Part shown: positions 58,267-64,000 of the stretch, piece after piece
How positions within the stretch are numbered: the first letter of the stretch is position 1
Layout of the letters: the number at the start of each line of letters is the position of its first letter
Source of the DNA: Nitrobacter vulgaris
GTDB taxonomy: Bacteria; Pseudomonadota; Alphaproteobacteria; Rhizobiales; Xanthobacteraceae
Direction: 5' to 3'
Length of the DNA stretch: 64,000 bases
Assembly (NCBI RefSeq): GCF_031453995.1
Contig: NZ_JAVDPZ010000002.1
Coordinates: 124,001-188,000, forward strand
Position numbers and translations under genes: made by a program
The notes under the pieces: model-generated
What the model saw: only the letters and a program-made list of their open reading frames with translations
What the model was told of the DNA's origin: nothing
Databases searched by the model: none

Positions 58267-58755
58267 ATGCCCACAAAAGATTTGAATGCCTTGTTTCTCG
58301 ATACTTTGAAGGACATCTATTACGCAGAAAAGCAAATTTATAAGTCCTTGCCAAAAATGGCAAAAGCTGCAGCGTCTGAGCAACTGCGCGCTGCCTTCGA
58401 AAAACACCACGATGAAACGGAAGGACAGATCGAGCGCCTTGAAAAGATTTTCGAACTTCTCGGCAAACCAGCGCGCGGCAAGAAATGCGATGCGATCGAG
58501 GGCATATTGGACGAGGGAAAGGAAATCATAGAGGAGTACGAAGACGAGCCCGCTCTAGACGCTGGCCTCTTGGCTGCAGCCCAAGCAGTCGAGCATTATG
58601 AAATTTCGCGTTACGGCACGCTGAAGAGCTGGGCAACCAAGTTGGGAATGAAAGACGCGGCCATGCTGCTCGATCAGACGCTGACTGAAGAGAAGAAGAC
58701 CGATGAAGCGCTGACCGAGATTGCTGACAATGCCGTGAACGCTGAAGCTGGGTGA
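58267..58755 (+). CDS. DUF892 (YciE-like) ferritin-fold protein
   Basis: A 162-residue four-helix ferritin-like protein: LFLDTLKDIYYAEKQIYKSL, KHHDETEGQIERLEKIFELL, DAGLLAAAQAVEHYEISRYG, and DAAMLLDQTLTEEKKTDEAL. Glu and His at the helix positions of a di-iron site (AEKQ, KHHDETEGQ, AVEHYEI, EEKKT) are all present. DUF892 proteins are general-stress proteins widely under EcfG control. GAAGGAAACCACC precedes ATG 58267. Next gene (58820) follows by 64 bases. Confidence 0.92.
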   Translation: MPTKDLNALFLDTLKDIYYAEKQIYKSLPKMAKAAASEQLRAAFEKHHDETEGQIERLEKIFELLGKPARGKKCDAIEGILDEGKEIIEEYEDEPALDAGLLAAAQAVEHYEISRYGTLKSWATKLGMKDAAMLLDQTLTEEKKTDEALTEIADNAVNAEAG

Positions 58756-58819
58756 AAACAGCGCGCCGATGCAGATGGCAAGATTTCATTTCGGCCTCAT
58801 CAGCTTACCGGGAGCCACT

Positions 58820-59212
58820 ATGAGCATATTTGGAAAGATCATGGGCGCCATCTTCGGCAGCCACGCCGAAGCTGCGACACCGACATCAAAACCCGAGACA
58901 GGCGAAGGCAATACCGCCTCTACCTCAAATGCAGCGGCCGCCGGCAGCAACGTTGACGTTGCAGCCATTCTTGACAAGGCTGTAGCCAAGAAAAGCGAAC
59001 AGCTGGCCTGGCGGACTTCGATCGTTGATCTGATGAAGGCACTTGATGTCGATTCTAGCCTAAGCGCTCGCAAGGAATTGGCTAGGGATCTGGGCTATCC
59101 CGGCGACATGAATGACTCCGCGACAATGAACGTTTGGCTGCATAAGCAAATGATGGCACAGCTAGCGGCTAACGGCGGCAAATTACCGCCCGATCTTACC
59201 CGCGCAGCTTAG
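58820..59212 (+). CDS. DUF3597-family protein
   Basis: A 130-residue protein: N-terminal segment MSIFGKIMGAIFGSHAEA, a variable Ala/Thr-rich linker (residues 18-45), and the conserved C-terminal domain VDVAAILDKAVAKKSEQLAW, SIVDLMKALDVDSSLSARKE, LARDLGYPGDMNDSATMNVW, which is the DUF3597 pattern. Function unknown; often near stress genes. GGGAGCCACT precedes ATG 58820. Possibly co-transcribed with the DUF892 gene. Confidence 0.85.
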   Translation: MSIFGKIMGAIFGSHAEAATPTSKPETGEGNTASTSNAAAAGSNVDVAAILDKAVAKKSEQLAWRTSIVDLMKALDVDSSLSARKELARDLGYPGDMNDSATMNVWLHKQMMAQLAANGGKLPPDLTRAA

Positions 59213-59254
59213 CGAGGGTTCGCATCGTCATTCATGCCAACAGGAGTTCGACAA

Positions 59255-59458
59255 GTGGCAATTGGTACTATGAAGTGGTTCAACGGGCAGAAGGGTTATG
59301 GCTTCATCGAGCCCGAGAGCGGCGGCAAGGATGTCTTTGTTCACATCTCAGCAATCGAGCGGGCAGGCCTTGGCTCGCTCAACGAAGGCGACAAGGTCTC
59401 CTAAGAGGAAGTACCGAATAAGGAAAAGACCTCAGCGGAAAACCTGCGGGTCGGTTGA
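59255..59458 (+). pseudogene. Cold-shock protein gene with an in-frame stop
   Basis: GTG at 59255 after CAGGAG begins a CspA-type protein: MAIGTMKWFNGQKGYGFIEP, DVFVHISAIERAGLG, SLNEGDKVS. The next codon is TAA at 59402-59404, where the family has Tyr (KVSYEEVPNKGKTSAENL). After it the frame continues EEVPNKEKTSAENLRVG and a normal TGA. A TAT/TAC to TAA change therefore truncates it at 49 residues and removes the last strand of the barrel. Either a recent pseudogene or suppressible. The hairpin terminator at 59509 remains. Confidence 0.8.
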
Positions 59459-59508
59459 TGATTTGATTTCAGTGAGCTGAGCCGGATGTACGCTCGCTCG
59501 CGTTGTGG

Positions 59509-59534
59509 ATGGCCCGGGCAGCGCCTCGGGCCAT
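59509..59534 (+). terminator. Terminator after the cold-shock gene
   Basis: ATGGCCCG, loop GGCAGCGCCT, CGGGCCAT, followed by TTGCGTTTT. An 8-bp perfect stem and a partial U-tract. Confidence 0.6.
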
Positions 59535-59612
59535 TTGCGTTTTGGCATGCCTGACCCTCTCCGGCGCAGGAGAGCCCGTTGCGGGGCTCGTTCATGGGCA
59601 AAGGTCTGGAAC

Positions 59613-59789
59613 ATGAGAACGTTTTACGTTCGGAACTCCGACGATAACCAAAGGCTCCGAATCTACCTGTTTCTATTCGCAGAATACGACGGTGAGGCCG
59701 AGGACGGTTGGGCGCGTTACAGGTGCGAACCTGAACACGAGAAGGCATTCGAGGAGTACACAAGACGCAAGCAGGTACGCTGGGTGTGA
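59613..59789 (+). CDS. Small hypothetical protein (58 aa)
   Basis: Begins MRTFYVRNSDDNQRLRIYLF, continues LFAEYDGEAEDGWARYRCEP and ends in a helix (EKAFEEYTRRKQ). Beta-strand start and charged helix end, acidic overall; single Cys. AAAGGTCTGGAAC precedes ATG 59613. Not recognised. It lies between the cold-shock terminator and a doubtful frame. Confidence 0.5.
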   Translation: MRTFYVRNSDDNQRLRIYLFLFAEYDGEAEDGWARYRCEPEHEKAFEEYTRRKQVRWV

Positions 59790-59825
59790 TGACGTCTTGA
59801 CGATCGTATCAGCACAGAGCTGCAG

Positions 59826-60068
59826 ATGCGCGAACCCGCCGACGAGGGGGGCGCCGACGGGCTCTGGGTCCTTCAACGGGTTACATCGGAGCTGCCCCCG
59901 TCGGGAAACCAATGCAGAGGCTCCGTATCCGTTCCTGAATTGTCAGTCACAGAATTTTGCAAGGATGAATGCAAAAGAAATGTCGGACGCCTGAGTTGCC
60001 GCGCTGGCGGGTCACCAGGCTACCAAGACCGAAAGCCGAGATCTGAAAACCATTGGGGAAGGAGATGA
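59826..60068 (+). CDS. Doubtful frame (80 aa)
   Basis: An open frame with no ribosome-binding site and irregular composition: polar start (MREPADEGGADGLW), Cys in the middle (FCKDECKR), basic end. It could be the remnant of a gene, since the piece AGHQATKTESRDLKTIGEGD occurs in another frame nearby. It also overlaps the end of the reverse gene at 60020. I would treat it as non-coding unless homologues appear. Confidence 0.2.
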   Translation: MREPADEGGADGLWVLQRVTSELPPSGNQCRGSVSVPELSVTEFCKDECKRNVGRLSCRAGGSPGYQDRKPRSENHWGRR

Positions 60069-60280
60069 TACGCGGGATCGGGTTTCACCTTACAGAAGTC
60101 GCCACTTCGGAATGTTGACCTCGGACATGACCGAACCTGATATCCGGTTTCGATAGCTACGCAGAATCTTCCATCGCGGACGTAGCCAGTTGCGCAGGTC
60201 CCACTCTCAGTGAGATAGATATTACCAGCCAGAGCTGGCGTCCCAGACATCAAAACAGCAATGGCAATAATCGTCCGCAT
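60020..60280 (-). CDS. Small exported Cys-rich protein (86 aa)
   Basis: Signal peptide MRTIIAIAVLMSGTPALA, then GNIYLTESGTCATGYVRDGR and FCVAIETGYQVRSCPRSTFR with four cysteines (TCAT, FCVA, SCPR, FCKV) likely paired. The longer frame upstream is not supported; the start at ATG 60280 gives a clean signal peptide. Periplasmic, small beta-type fold. Function unknown. Confidence 0.6.
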   Translation of the reverse strand: MRTIIAIAVLMSGTPALAGNIYLTESGTCATGYVRDGRFCVAIETGYQVRSCPRSTFRSGDFCKVKPDPAYHLLPQWFSDLGFRSW

Positions 60281-60441
60281 GCCACGACCGCTTAACGTCC
60301 AAAAGCGCCGTCCGGTGCTAGGCATGGCCATCCCTCTTATTGCTCGTGCGCTCCGCTTGAACCATTCACTCACGGTCGATTTAGGACTCCCATCTGCCGG
60401 CGCTAGCATTACATTTTTTGCGTCGCATGTGGAGTACCGCG

Positions 60442-60681
60442 ATGGTCCGTACCCCGAAAGACCTTGCCGATCGGATGGGAATTCGGCGCCGGCAGGCCGA
60501 GGCCGATGACGGCTATGCGCGGGAGACCTTCACACAGCCTCGAGACCAGGCCCGCAGGACGGCGAGGGCATTCCTCGATCGATGGCCGGCTGCCGCGTAC
60601 ATGTCCGCGGTCGAATCCTGGCGCGAGCTTCCGGGCGGCGAGATCGAGTTCACAATGAAACGGCTGCGGAGCGCGGATTAA
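60442..60681 (+). CDS. EIEFTMKRL-family small protein (79 aa)
   Basis: Begins MVRTPKDLADRMGIRRRQAE, then FLDRWPAAAYMSAVESWREL and ends PGGEIEFTMKRLRSAD. A basic helical start and a conserved C-terminus. A truncated relative is at 43725-43793, so the family is duplicated in the window. GGAG precedes ATG 60442. No known function; perhaps DNA or RNA binding from its basic N-terminus. Confidence 0.6.
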   Translation: MVRTPKDLADRMGIRRRQAEADDGYARETFTQPRDQARRTARAFLDRWPAAAYMSAVESWRELPGGEIEFTMKRLRSAD

Positions 60682-60705
60682 AAAATGCCCCGCCGAAACG
60701 GGGCA
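60681..60705 (-). terminator. Rho-independent terminator of csbD
   Basis: Reverse strand: TGCCCCG, loop, CGGGGCA (7-bp perfect stem) followed by U-rich ATTTTTTAA. Directly after the csbD stop. Confidence 0.7.
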
Positions 60706-60712
60706 AACTCAT

Positions 60713-60922
60713 TTAGTTGGGCCATGATTGAGTGCCGTACCAGTCATCGATTTGCTTTTTAGTCTGGTCTTTCTGGTAGCCGTACCGCTCCTGTAGTTTA
60801 CCTTCGAGCTGCTCACGCTTGCCAGCGATCTGATCGAGATCGTCGTCGGTGAGCTTGCCCCACTGCTCCTTCACCTTGCCCTTGATCTGCTTCCAATTTC
60901 CTTCGACGCGGTTCCAGTCCAT
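60713..60922 (-). CDS. CsbD-family stress protein
   Basis: A 69-residue protein: MDWNRVEGNWKQIKGKVKEQ, WGKLTDDDLDQIAGKREQLE, GKLQERYGYQKDQ. It matches the CsbD pattern (NxxxGxxxxxxGKxKExxGKLTxDD...GK). The family is a general-stress marker of unknown mechanism. GGAGGAGGTTAGCA before ATG 60922 is a strong ribosome-binding site; an EcfG-like promoter lies 37 bases upstream and a terminator follows. Confidence 0.92.
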   Translation of the reverse strand: MDWNRVEGNWKQIKGKVKEQWGKLTDDDLDQIAGKREQLEGKLQERYGYQKDQTKKQIDDWYGTQSWPN

Positions 60923-60958
60923 TGCTAACCTCCTCCGGTTGCATGTGGTTGCGGAAAG

Positions 60959-60984
60959 AACCTGGGTCAGCTTAATTTTGTTCC
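60959..60984 (-). promoter_or_regulatory. EcfG-like promoter, imperfect
   Basis: Reverse strand: GGAAC, 17-base spacer, GGTT (consensus CGTT). Directly upstream of csbD. Confidence 0.45.
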
Positions 60985-61090
60985 GGGCTTTTCGTCGCAG
61001 AAATAGGCCGCGGGTCTTTTTTGTCGTCACGGCCAGAACTTTGCGCCATCTGCTTACGATACTTTGGCGCTAACCCGCTCCGGCTTTTTT

Positions 61091-61327
61091 CTATTTCGGC
61101 TTGTGCTTCGTCGTCGCCAGTCGCTCGCGGTATGCTTCCAGTCCGCGTCGCCAATCCTGCCCGGGTTGCCATTCGCCCCTTTCGTCCATGGCGCCGGACT
61201 CCAGCATTGCGGCTGCGATCTCCCAGTGGCGGTCCACCCACCCCTGAATTTCCGATTCAGTCATCTGGTGAGACCGGCAGATTCGTTCTGCCATCGCTCG
61301 GGCAAGCGGTTCAATATTCGATGACAT
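61091..61327 (-). CDS. Small helical hypothetical protein (78 aa)
   Basis: Reads MSSNIEPLARAMAERICRSH, QMTESEIQGWVDRHWEIAAA, then GEWQPGQDWRRGLEAYRERL. Soluble and helical, with Trp-rich end typical of small Bradyrhizobium proteins. No clear ribosome-binding site. A reverse frame just downstream (reading MAQSSGRDDKKDPRPISATK) may belong to a continuation but has no start. Confidence 0.45.
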   Translation of the reverse strand: MSSNIEPLARAMAERICRSHQMTESEIQGWVDRHWEIAAAMLESGAMDERGEWQPGQDWRRGLEAYRERLATTKHKPK

Positions 61328-61394
61328 GGTGAGACGTTATGCGCCGCTTGCGTGGCAAAAGCGTGTTCGCCGGCTTTGAGCACACTGGTTACTG

Positions 61395-61417
61395 AAAACG
61401 CCGCTCCGGCGGGTTTT
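61395..61417. terminator. Terminator between small reverse-strand genes
   Basis: CGCCG-CTC-CGGCG stem with A-run before and T-run after, so it can work in both directions. Follows the gene at 61419-61583 on the reverse strand. Confidence 0.65.
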
Positions 61418-61418
61418 C

Positions 61419-61583
61419 CTATTCCGGGCCCTGCGGCTGCAGCGCCTCTTCCGTGATCGTCAGGATCATCTCTAAGTCGCGCCCCATGACGTAAGGGTCG
61501 GCGCTCTGTAGAGCAGCGCGAACCAGCATCTGGATATCGACTAATGCTTTCTCAGGGTCCGGGGCCTGCTGGTTGTCACTCAT
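61419..61583 (-). CDS. 54-residue acidic helical protein
   Basis: Reads MSDNQQAPDPEKALVDIQML, then VRAALQSADPYVMGRDLEMI and LTITEEALQPQGPE. One or two helices, acidic. AGGGGGATTTG before the ATG is a strong ribosome-binding site; the ATG overlaps the stop of the upstream membrane gene by 8 bases (translational coupling), and a terminator follows. Function unknown. Confidence 0.6.
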   Translation of the reverse strand: MSDNQQAPDPEKALVDIQMLVRAALQSADPYVMGRDLEMILTITEEALQPQGPE

Positions 61584-61770
61584 CAAATCCCCCTGTGCCG
61601 TAGCGGTCAGTTCGCTCTGGCAATACCAAAAGCTTAAAAAATGCGAACGCGACCAGGCCGATGACTAAACCGAGAACCGGGCGCTCACCAAAGTACTCGC
61701 TGATCAGCGCACCAACAAAACCGCAGACAACTAGACCGCCGAGCCAGATGAAAATCGTTTTCAAATTCAA
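61576..61770 (-). CDS. Small two-span membrane protein (64 aa)
   Basis: Reads MNLKTIFIWLGGLVVCGFVG, ALISEYFGERPVLGLVIGLV and AFAFFKLLVLPERTDRYG. Two hydrophobic spans with a short polar turn and a charged end. The start is TTG at 61770 with no clear ribosome-binding site. Overlaps the next gene by 8 bases. Possibly a partner of the acidic 54-residue protein. Confidence 0.5.
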   Translation of the reverse strand: MNLKTIFIWLGGLVVCGFVGALISEYFGERPVLGLVIGLVAFAFFKLLVLPERTDRYGTGGFDE

Positions 61771-61860
61771 TACCGTTCACAGGGATCAAAATCCTCTAGG
61801 GCTTCGGCGAATTCAATCCGCGGCTTCAGTTTCCCTCTCGGTCCGCGTTTAGCTTAGGCT

Positions 61861-62025
61861 TTATTTGAATGTTGTCGCCACGTCCGGCAAATAGGCTATC
61901 AGTCCGATTAGAACAATAAATCCGACAGCGATCATGAGAAGCATGGCCTTCTGAGGTCCACCAATCTTTCCCAACTCCGGGTTTGGTTCGCCTGGCACGG
62001 GCGATAGGCGCTCTCGTTCGGTCAT
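61861..62025 (-). CDS. 54-residue single-span membrane protein
   Basis: Reads MTERERLSPVPGEPNPELGK, IGGPQKAMLLMIAVGFIVLI and GLIAYLPDVATTFK. Polar Pro-rich start and one span. AGGGGGAG lies 7 bases before ATG 62025. A small membrane protein of the same general size class as the others in this region. Function unknown. Confidence 0.6.
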   Translation of the reverse strand: MTERERLSPVPGEPNPELGKIGGPQKAMLLMIAVGFIVLIGLIAYLPDVATTFK

Positions 62026-62183
62026 ACGACTCCCCCTGAAATTGGCGGGAGCACAACACTCTCAGTCACCGATAAAGGCCGGGATCCGGTCGGTGATAAA
62101 TCACTATGCGCCTATCGACACAGCTCGAGCGACTCAATTAGTGGCGATGCCGGTATCGTGAAGGTAAGGTGCTGGGCAGCTAT

Positions 62184-62295
62184 TTATCCCTCTCCAAGCT
62201 TCCGTTTGCCCCACCTAAGGCTCTTCTTGCCTTCCGGGTTGCCGATCGGCGATGGAGTGTCGCCGTACACGGCTCGATAGAAGTTGATCCGGGCC
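62184..62295 (-). pseudogene. Fragment of the ARINFYRAVYGD family
   Basis: Frame reads ARINFYRAVYGDTPSPIGNP then EGKKSLRWGKRKLGEG and stop. Matches the C-terminus of 7674-7976. The frame upstream changes: another frame carries FANPDAAARKLIES, the start of a different common Bradyrhizobium family, so two gene pieces have been joined out of frame. No start for either. Confidence 0.5.
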
Positions 62296-62363
62296 CGCTC
62301 TCGATCAGCTTGCGGGCGGCGGCGTCCGGATTTGCAAAGGGGCGTGCTTGGATTCAGAGAGGT

Positions 62364-62669
62364 TCACTGATTGTTCGATTCTTTTAATGAATCAATCATT
62401 GCGCGATGATCTTCGACTTCATCCGGCGTCATCTTCTGAAAATCCTCTTCAGAAAAAGACGGATCTGCTCGAATAATAAATTCCTCTTCATTAAACCTTC
62501 CGGATACCAGCCGCGAACCGTCATCAAACCAGTATGACTTGTGTTCACCAAACGTTTCGGTGGCGATCCGCCCCCAATCGCCACGAGCCAATTCGTCCTG
62601 CACTTCTTCGATCGCGACTGCGCCGCCTCCTGCTTGTTTCTCTGTGAGGAAATCTTGCGCCTTTCCCAT
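62364..62669 (-). CDS. Hypothetical acidic protein (101 aa)
   Basis: Begins MGKAQDFLTEKQAGGGAVAI; middle GRIATETFGEHKSYWFDDGS; end acidic helix (FSEEDFQKMTPDEVEDHRAM). A mixed fold, soluble. Downstream of the charged small gene at 62676 with a 6-base gap, so they share a message. Not recognised. Confidence 0.55.
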   Translation of the reverse strand: MGKAQDFLTEKQAGGGAVAIEEVQDELARGDWGRIATETFGEHKSYWFDDGSRLVSGRFNEEEFIIRADPSFSEEDFQKMTPDEVEDHRAMIDSLKESNNQ

Positions 62670-62675
62670 GTTCTC

Positions 62676-62906
62676 TCACTCCGTGGCCGGTTCAGTTTTA
62701 TTCAGCCCCGCTTCGTCGGTAGCCTCGCCGGCCTCACGAGCTAGCCGCTCCTCCCTTAGGCGCTTGCGGTTTCTGGCGAATGCTTCGGCCGCTTTCACGT
62801 TCTCAGCCGTCGCCAATCTTGCCTCGGCTTCCCGACGTTCTTTGCGAGCCTGCTTCTGCTCTTTTGAAAGGGGTCTACGTGGTTCGAATTTGTCGAACTC
62901 TTTCAT
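62676..62906 (-). CDS. Highly charged small protein, paralogue of 5703-5960
   Basis: A 76-residue charged helix: MKEFDKFEPRRPLSKEQKQA, RKERREAEARLATAENVKAA, EAFARNRKRLREERLAREAG. It shares NRxRLRxERLAREA with the copy near the left end. ATG 62906 is chosen because the longer frame has no support. Upstream partner of 62364-62669. Function unknown; nucleic-acid contact is possible. Confidence 0.6.
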   Translation of the reverse strand: MKEFDKFEPRRPLSKEQKQARKERREAEARLATAENVKAAEAFARNRKRLREERLAREAGEATDEAGLNKTEPATE

Positions 62907-63050
62907 TTTAGTTGCCCATCTCGAGCCCGATCTCTCGGGTGCCATACACTGTATAGATCGTGGTCGGCCGCATGTGTGCCTCCATTAGACAAATACAGCG
63001 CCGCGCGCCGCCTAGCACGCGCGGGCAGTTTCTACTAAAGGCGAATCGGA

Positions 63051-63512
63051 TCAGGCCGCGTTGGCCTCGATCTTGTGGATATTTGCGTTGGCTGGTGGTG
63101 CGCCACGAATGGCGATCCGACGAGGTTTCATAGCCTCGGGGATTTCTCGAACCAAATTGATCTGGAGCAGGCCATTATCGAACGTCGCGCCCGTTACCTG
63201 AACGTAATCAGCCAAGCTGAATTGACGTTTGAACTGGCGAGTCGAGATGCCGCGGTACAGATATTCTCGCTTTGCTTGTTCGGTCTTGGTGCCTTCGATG
63301 GTGACAACGTTCTGCTCGGCGGTGATGGAAATCTCGTCGGGCGAGAAACCGGCAACTGCTAAGGAGATCTGGTATCGATCCTCACTCAGCCGTTCAATAT
63401 TGTAGGGCGGGTAAGTATCCCCGGCGGCACGTTGGGCGGTTTCCGCGAGGTCCAGGAGGCGGTCAAAACCAATGGTAGACCGCGACAATGGCGATAAGTC
63501 ATATGTGCGCAT
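63051..63512 (-). CDS. Small heat-shock protein, Hsp20/alpha-crystallin family
   Basis: A 153-residue holdase: N-terminal arm MRTYDLSPLSRSTIGFDRLL, alpha-crystallin domain YPPYNIERLSEDRYQISLAV then AGFSPDEISITAEQNVVTIE, DRYQISLAVAGF and VEGTKTEQ-like loop, REYLYRGISTRQFKRQFSLA, ending NGLLQINLVREIPEAMKPRR. Class A rhizobial sHsp (IbpA-like). TTGGAGGATTTGGCT before ATG 63512 lies within a ROSE-type leader that should block translation at low temperature. Confidence 0.93.
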   Translation of the reverse strand: MRTYDLSPLSRSTIGFDRLLDLAETAQRAAGDTYPPYNIERLSEDRYQISLAVAGFSPDEISITAEQNVVTIEGTKTEQAKREYLYRGISTRQFKRQFSLADYVQVTGATFDNGLLQINLVREIPEAMKPRRIAIRGAPPANANIHKIEANAA

Positions 63513-63660
63513 AGCCAAATCCTCCAAAGAGCAAGATGGTATGAAGCACCGGACACGACCGGTGCCCGCCTTCAGCCCGGGTCCTGAGGCACCCGAGCGC
63601 CACCATCAGGTGGCGACAAGAAAATTAGAAAACCCGGACAGGGTTTCTAGAGAGAGCAAA
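63513..63660 (-). promoter_or_regulatory. ROSE-type RNA thermometer in the hsp20 leader
   Basis: The reverse-strand leader has several short hairpins and ends CTTGCTCTTTGGAGGATTTGGCT-ATG region, in which the TTGCT element can pair with the GGAGG ribosome-binding site. The UYGCU box facing the SD is the hallmark of ROSE elements on rhizobial small heat-shock genes. Folding was judged by eye only. Confidence 0.65.
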
Positions 63661-63705
63661 ATTTTCTTGAGCCGACGAGAGAGAAGGGTGCGGAAATCTG
63701 GCGAA

Positions 63706-63936
63706 TCAGCCGCACCGAGCGGATGCTTCCGTCGTCCACCGGGCATTACATTTAGAACAGTGCCGCTTGTTGGTGACGACATCGGACGAATATTGCGAAC
63801 TCACCGATGCTGCGCAAAAGCAGGTGTTGGGTCCCTCGGGACGCGACCATCGAACAGGAAGTTCACGAGCAACACGATTTGCCCATCTGCGCTCAGAACT
63901 TTTCTGAAGATGTTTCGGGTAGACCATGGCGTACAT
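63706..63936 (-). CDS. Small Zn-ribbon-like protein (76 aa)
   Basis: Reads MYAMVYPKHLQKSSERRWAN, RVARELPVRWSRPEGPNTCF, CAASVSSQYSSDV and NKRHCSKCNARWTTEASARC. Cys pairs (TCFC and HCSKC) could bind zinc. AAAGGGAGCTCGCT gives a good ribosome-binding site, part of the hairpin listed next. It lies upstream of hsp20 on the same strand, with 193 bases between. Function unknown. Confidence 0.5.
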   Translation of the reverse strand: MYAMVYPKHLQKSSERRWANRVARELPVRWSRPEGPNTCFCAASVSSQYSSDVVTNKRHCSKCNARWTTEASARCG

Positions 63937-63941
63937 AGCGA

Positions 63942-63963
63942 GCTCCCTTTTGTGGGCGGGAGC
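63942..63963 (-). promoter_or_regulatory. Hairpin covering the ribosome-binding site
   Basis: Reverse strand GCTCCC, 10-base loop, GGGAGC, with the right arm being the Shine-Dalgarno of the gene at 63706-63936. Could hide the ribosome-binding site. Confidence 0.4.
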
Positions 63964-64000
63964 ACTGGAGTGTCTCTCTGTCGCTGGCGCCTGTTGGTAT

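Noticed and set aside
1..64000. Insertion sequences or transposase genes
   Set aside because: No transposase translation and no IS-type terminal repeats with target duplication were recognised; palindromic elements here are short and non-coding.

Overview
The window looks like chromosome from an alphaproteobacterium of the Nitrobacteraceae/Bradyrhizobiaceae (Bradyrhizobium, Nitrobacter, Afipia or Rhodopseudomonas type). The signs are a phosphate-selective-type porin, class I PhaC, GlpX, ParE, an FnrN-type regulator, EcfG (general stress response) promoters, a ROSE-type small heat-shock leader, and the interspersed repeat built on cgctcgaaaacgctata. Genus is not resolved. All product names come from reading the translations; no database search was run.

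Layout. (1) 1-11 kb is accessory DNA: a truncated tyrosine integrase, a frameshifted excisionase-like gene, two small XRE repressors, a Bfd ferredoxin, a Rap1a/Tai-family protein, duplicated ribbon-helix-helix tails and many small orphan proteins, plus the large porin at 2-3.5 kb. (2) 11-36.6 kb is mainly conserved chromosome: DEAD-box helicase, caspase-like protein, VOC protein, parE, DedA, argC, cupin, CBS protein, phaC, then the forward series aminotransferase, hom, glpX, recJ. This is followed by a lytic transglycosylase and a complete EF-P lysylation module (efp divergent from epmA-epmB). A sulfatase plus membrane-protein unit at 21.2-24.1 kb lies between two direct copies of the 3' end of phaC, so it looks inserted. 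(3) 36.6-50 kb carries small secreted and membrane proteins, HdeD, a PAP2 enzyme, a split chromate transporter, an aa3-oxidase subunit IV, an FnrN-type regulator, a PRC-barrel protein, tRNA-Glu, glyoxalase I and a protein with two cold-shock domains. (4) tRNA-Pro at 50.8 kb is followed by an orphan phage tail-fibre gene. (5) 54-64 kb is dense in short stress-type genes: WbuC, PRC-barrel, an AAC(3)-I-like acetyltransferase, DUF892, DUF3597, a nonsense-mutated cold-shock gene, CsbD, Hsp20 and several proteins of 26-60 residues that open-reading-frame size cut-offs miss.

The main connecting theme is regulation. Six exact GGAAC-N16/17-CGTT promoters and four near matches precede short genes at 36.7, 46.0, 47.5, 48.2, 55.2, 55.9, 56.2, 56.6, 58.1 and 61.0 kb, which implies a dispersed EcfG regulon. 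Its most unusual members are two copies of a 26-residue hydrophobic protein. Two FNR/FixK-type boxes (21.2 and 41.7 kb) suggest oxygen control of the sulfatase and of a small secreted protein. Many short duplicated gene fragments and palindromic repeats show repeated rearrangement in the accessory parts.
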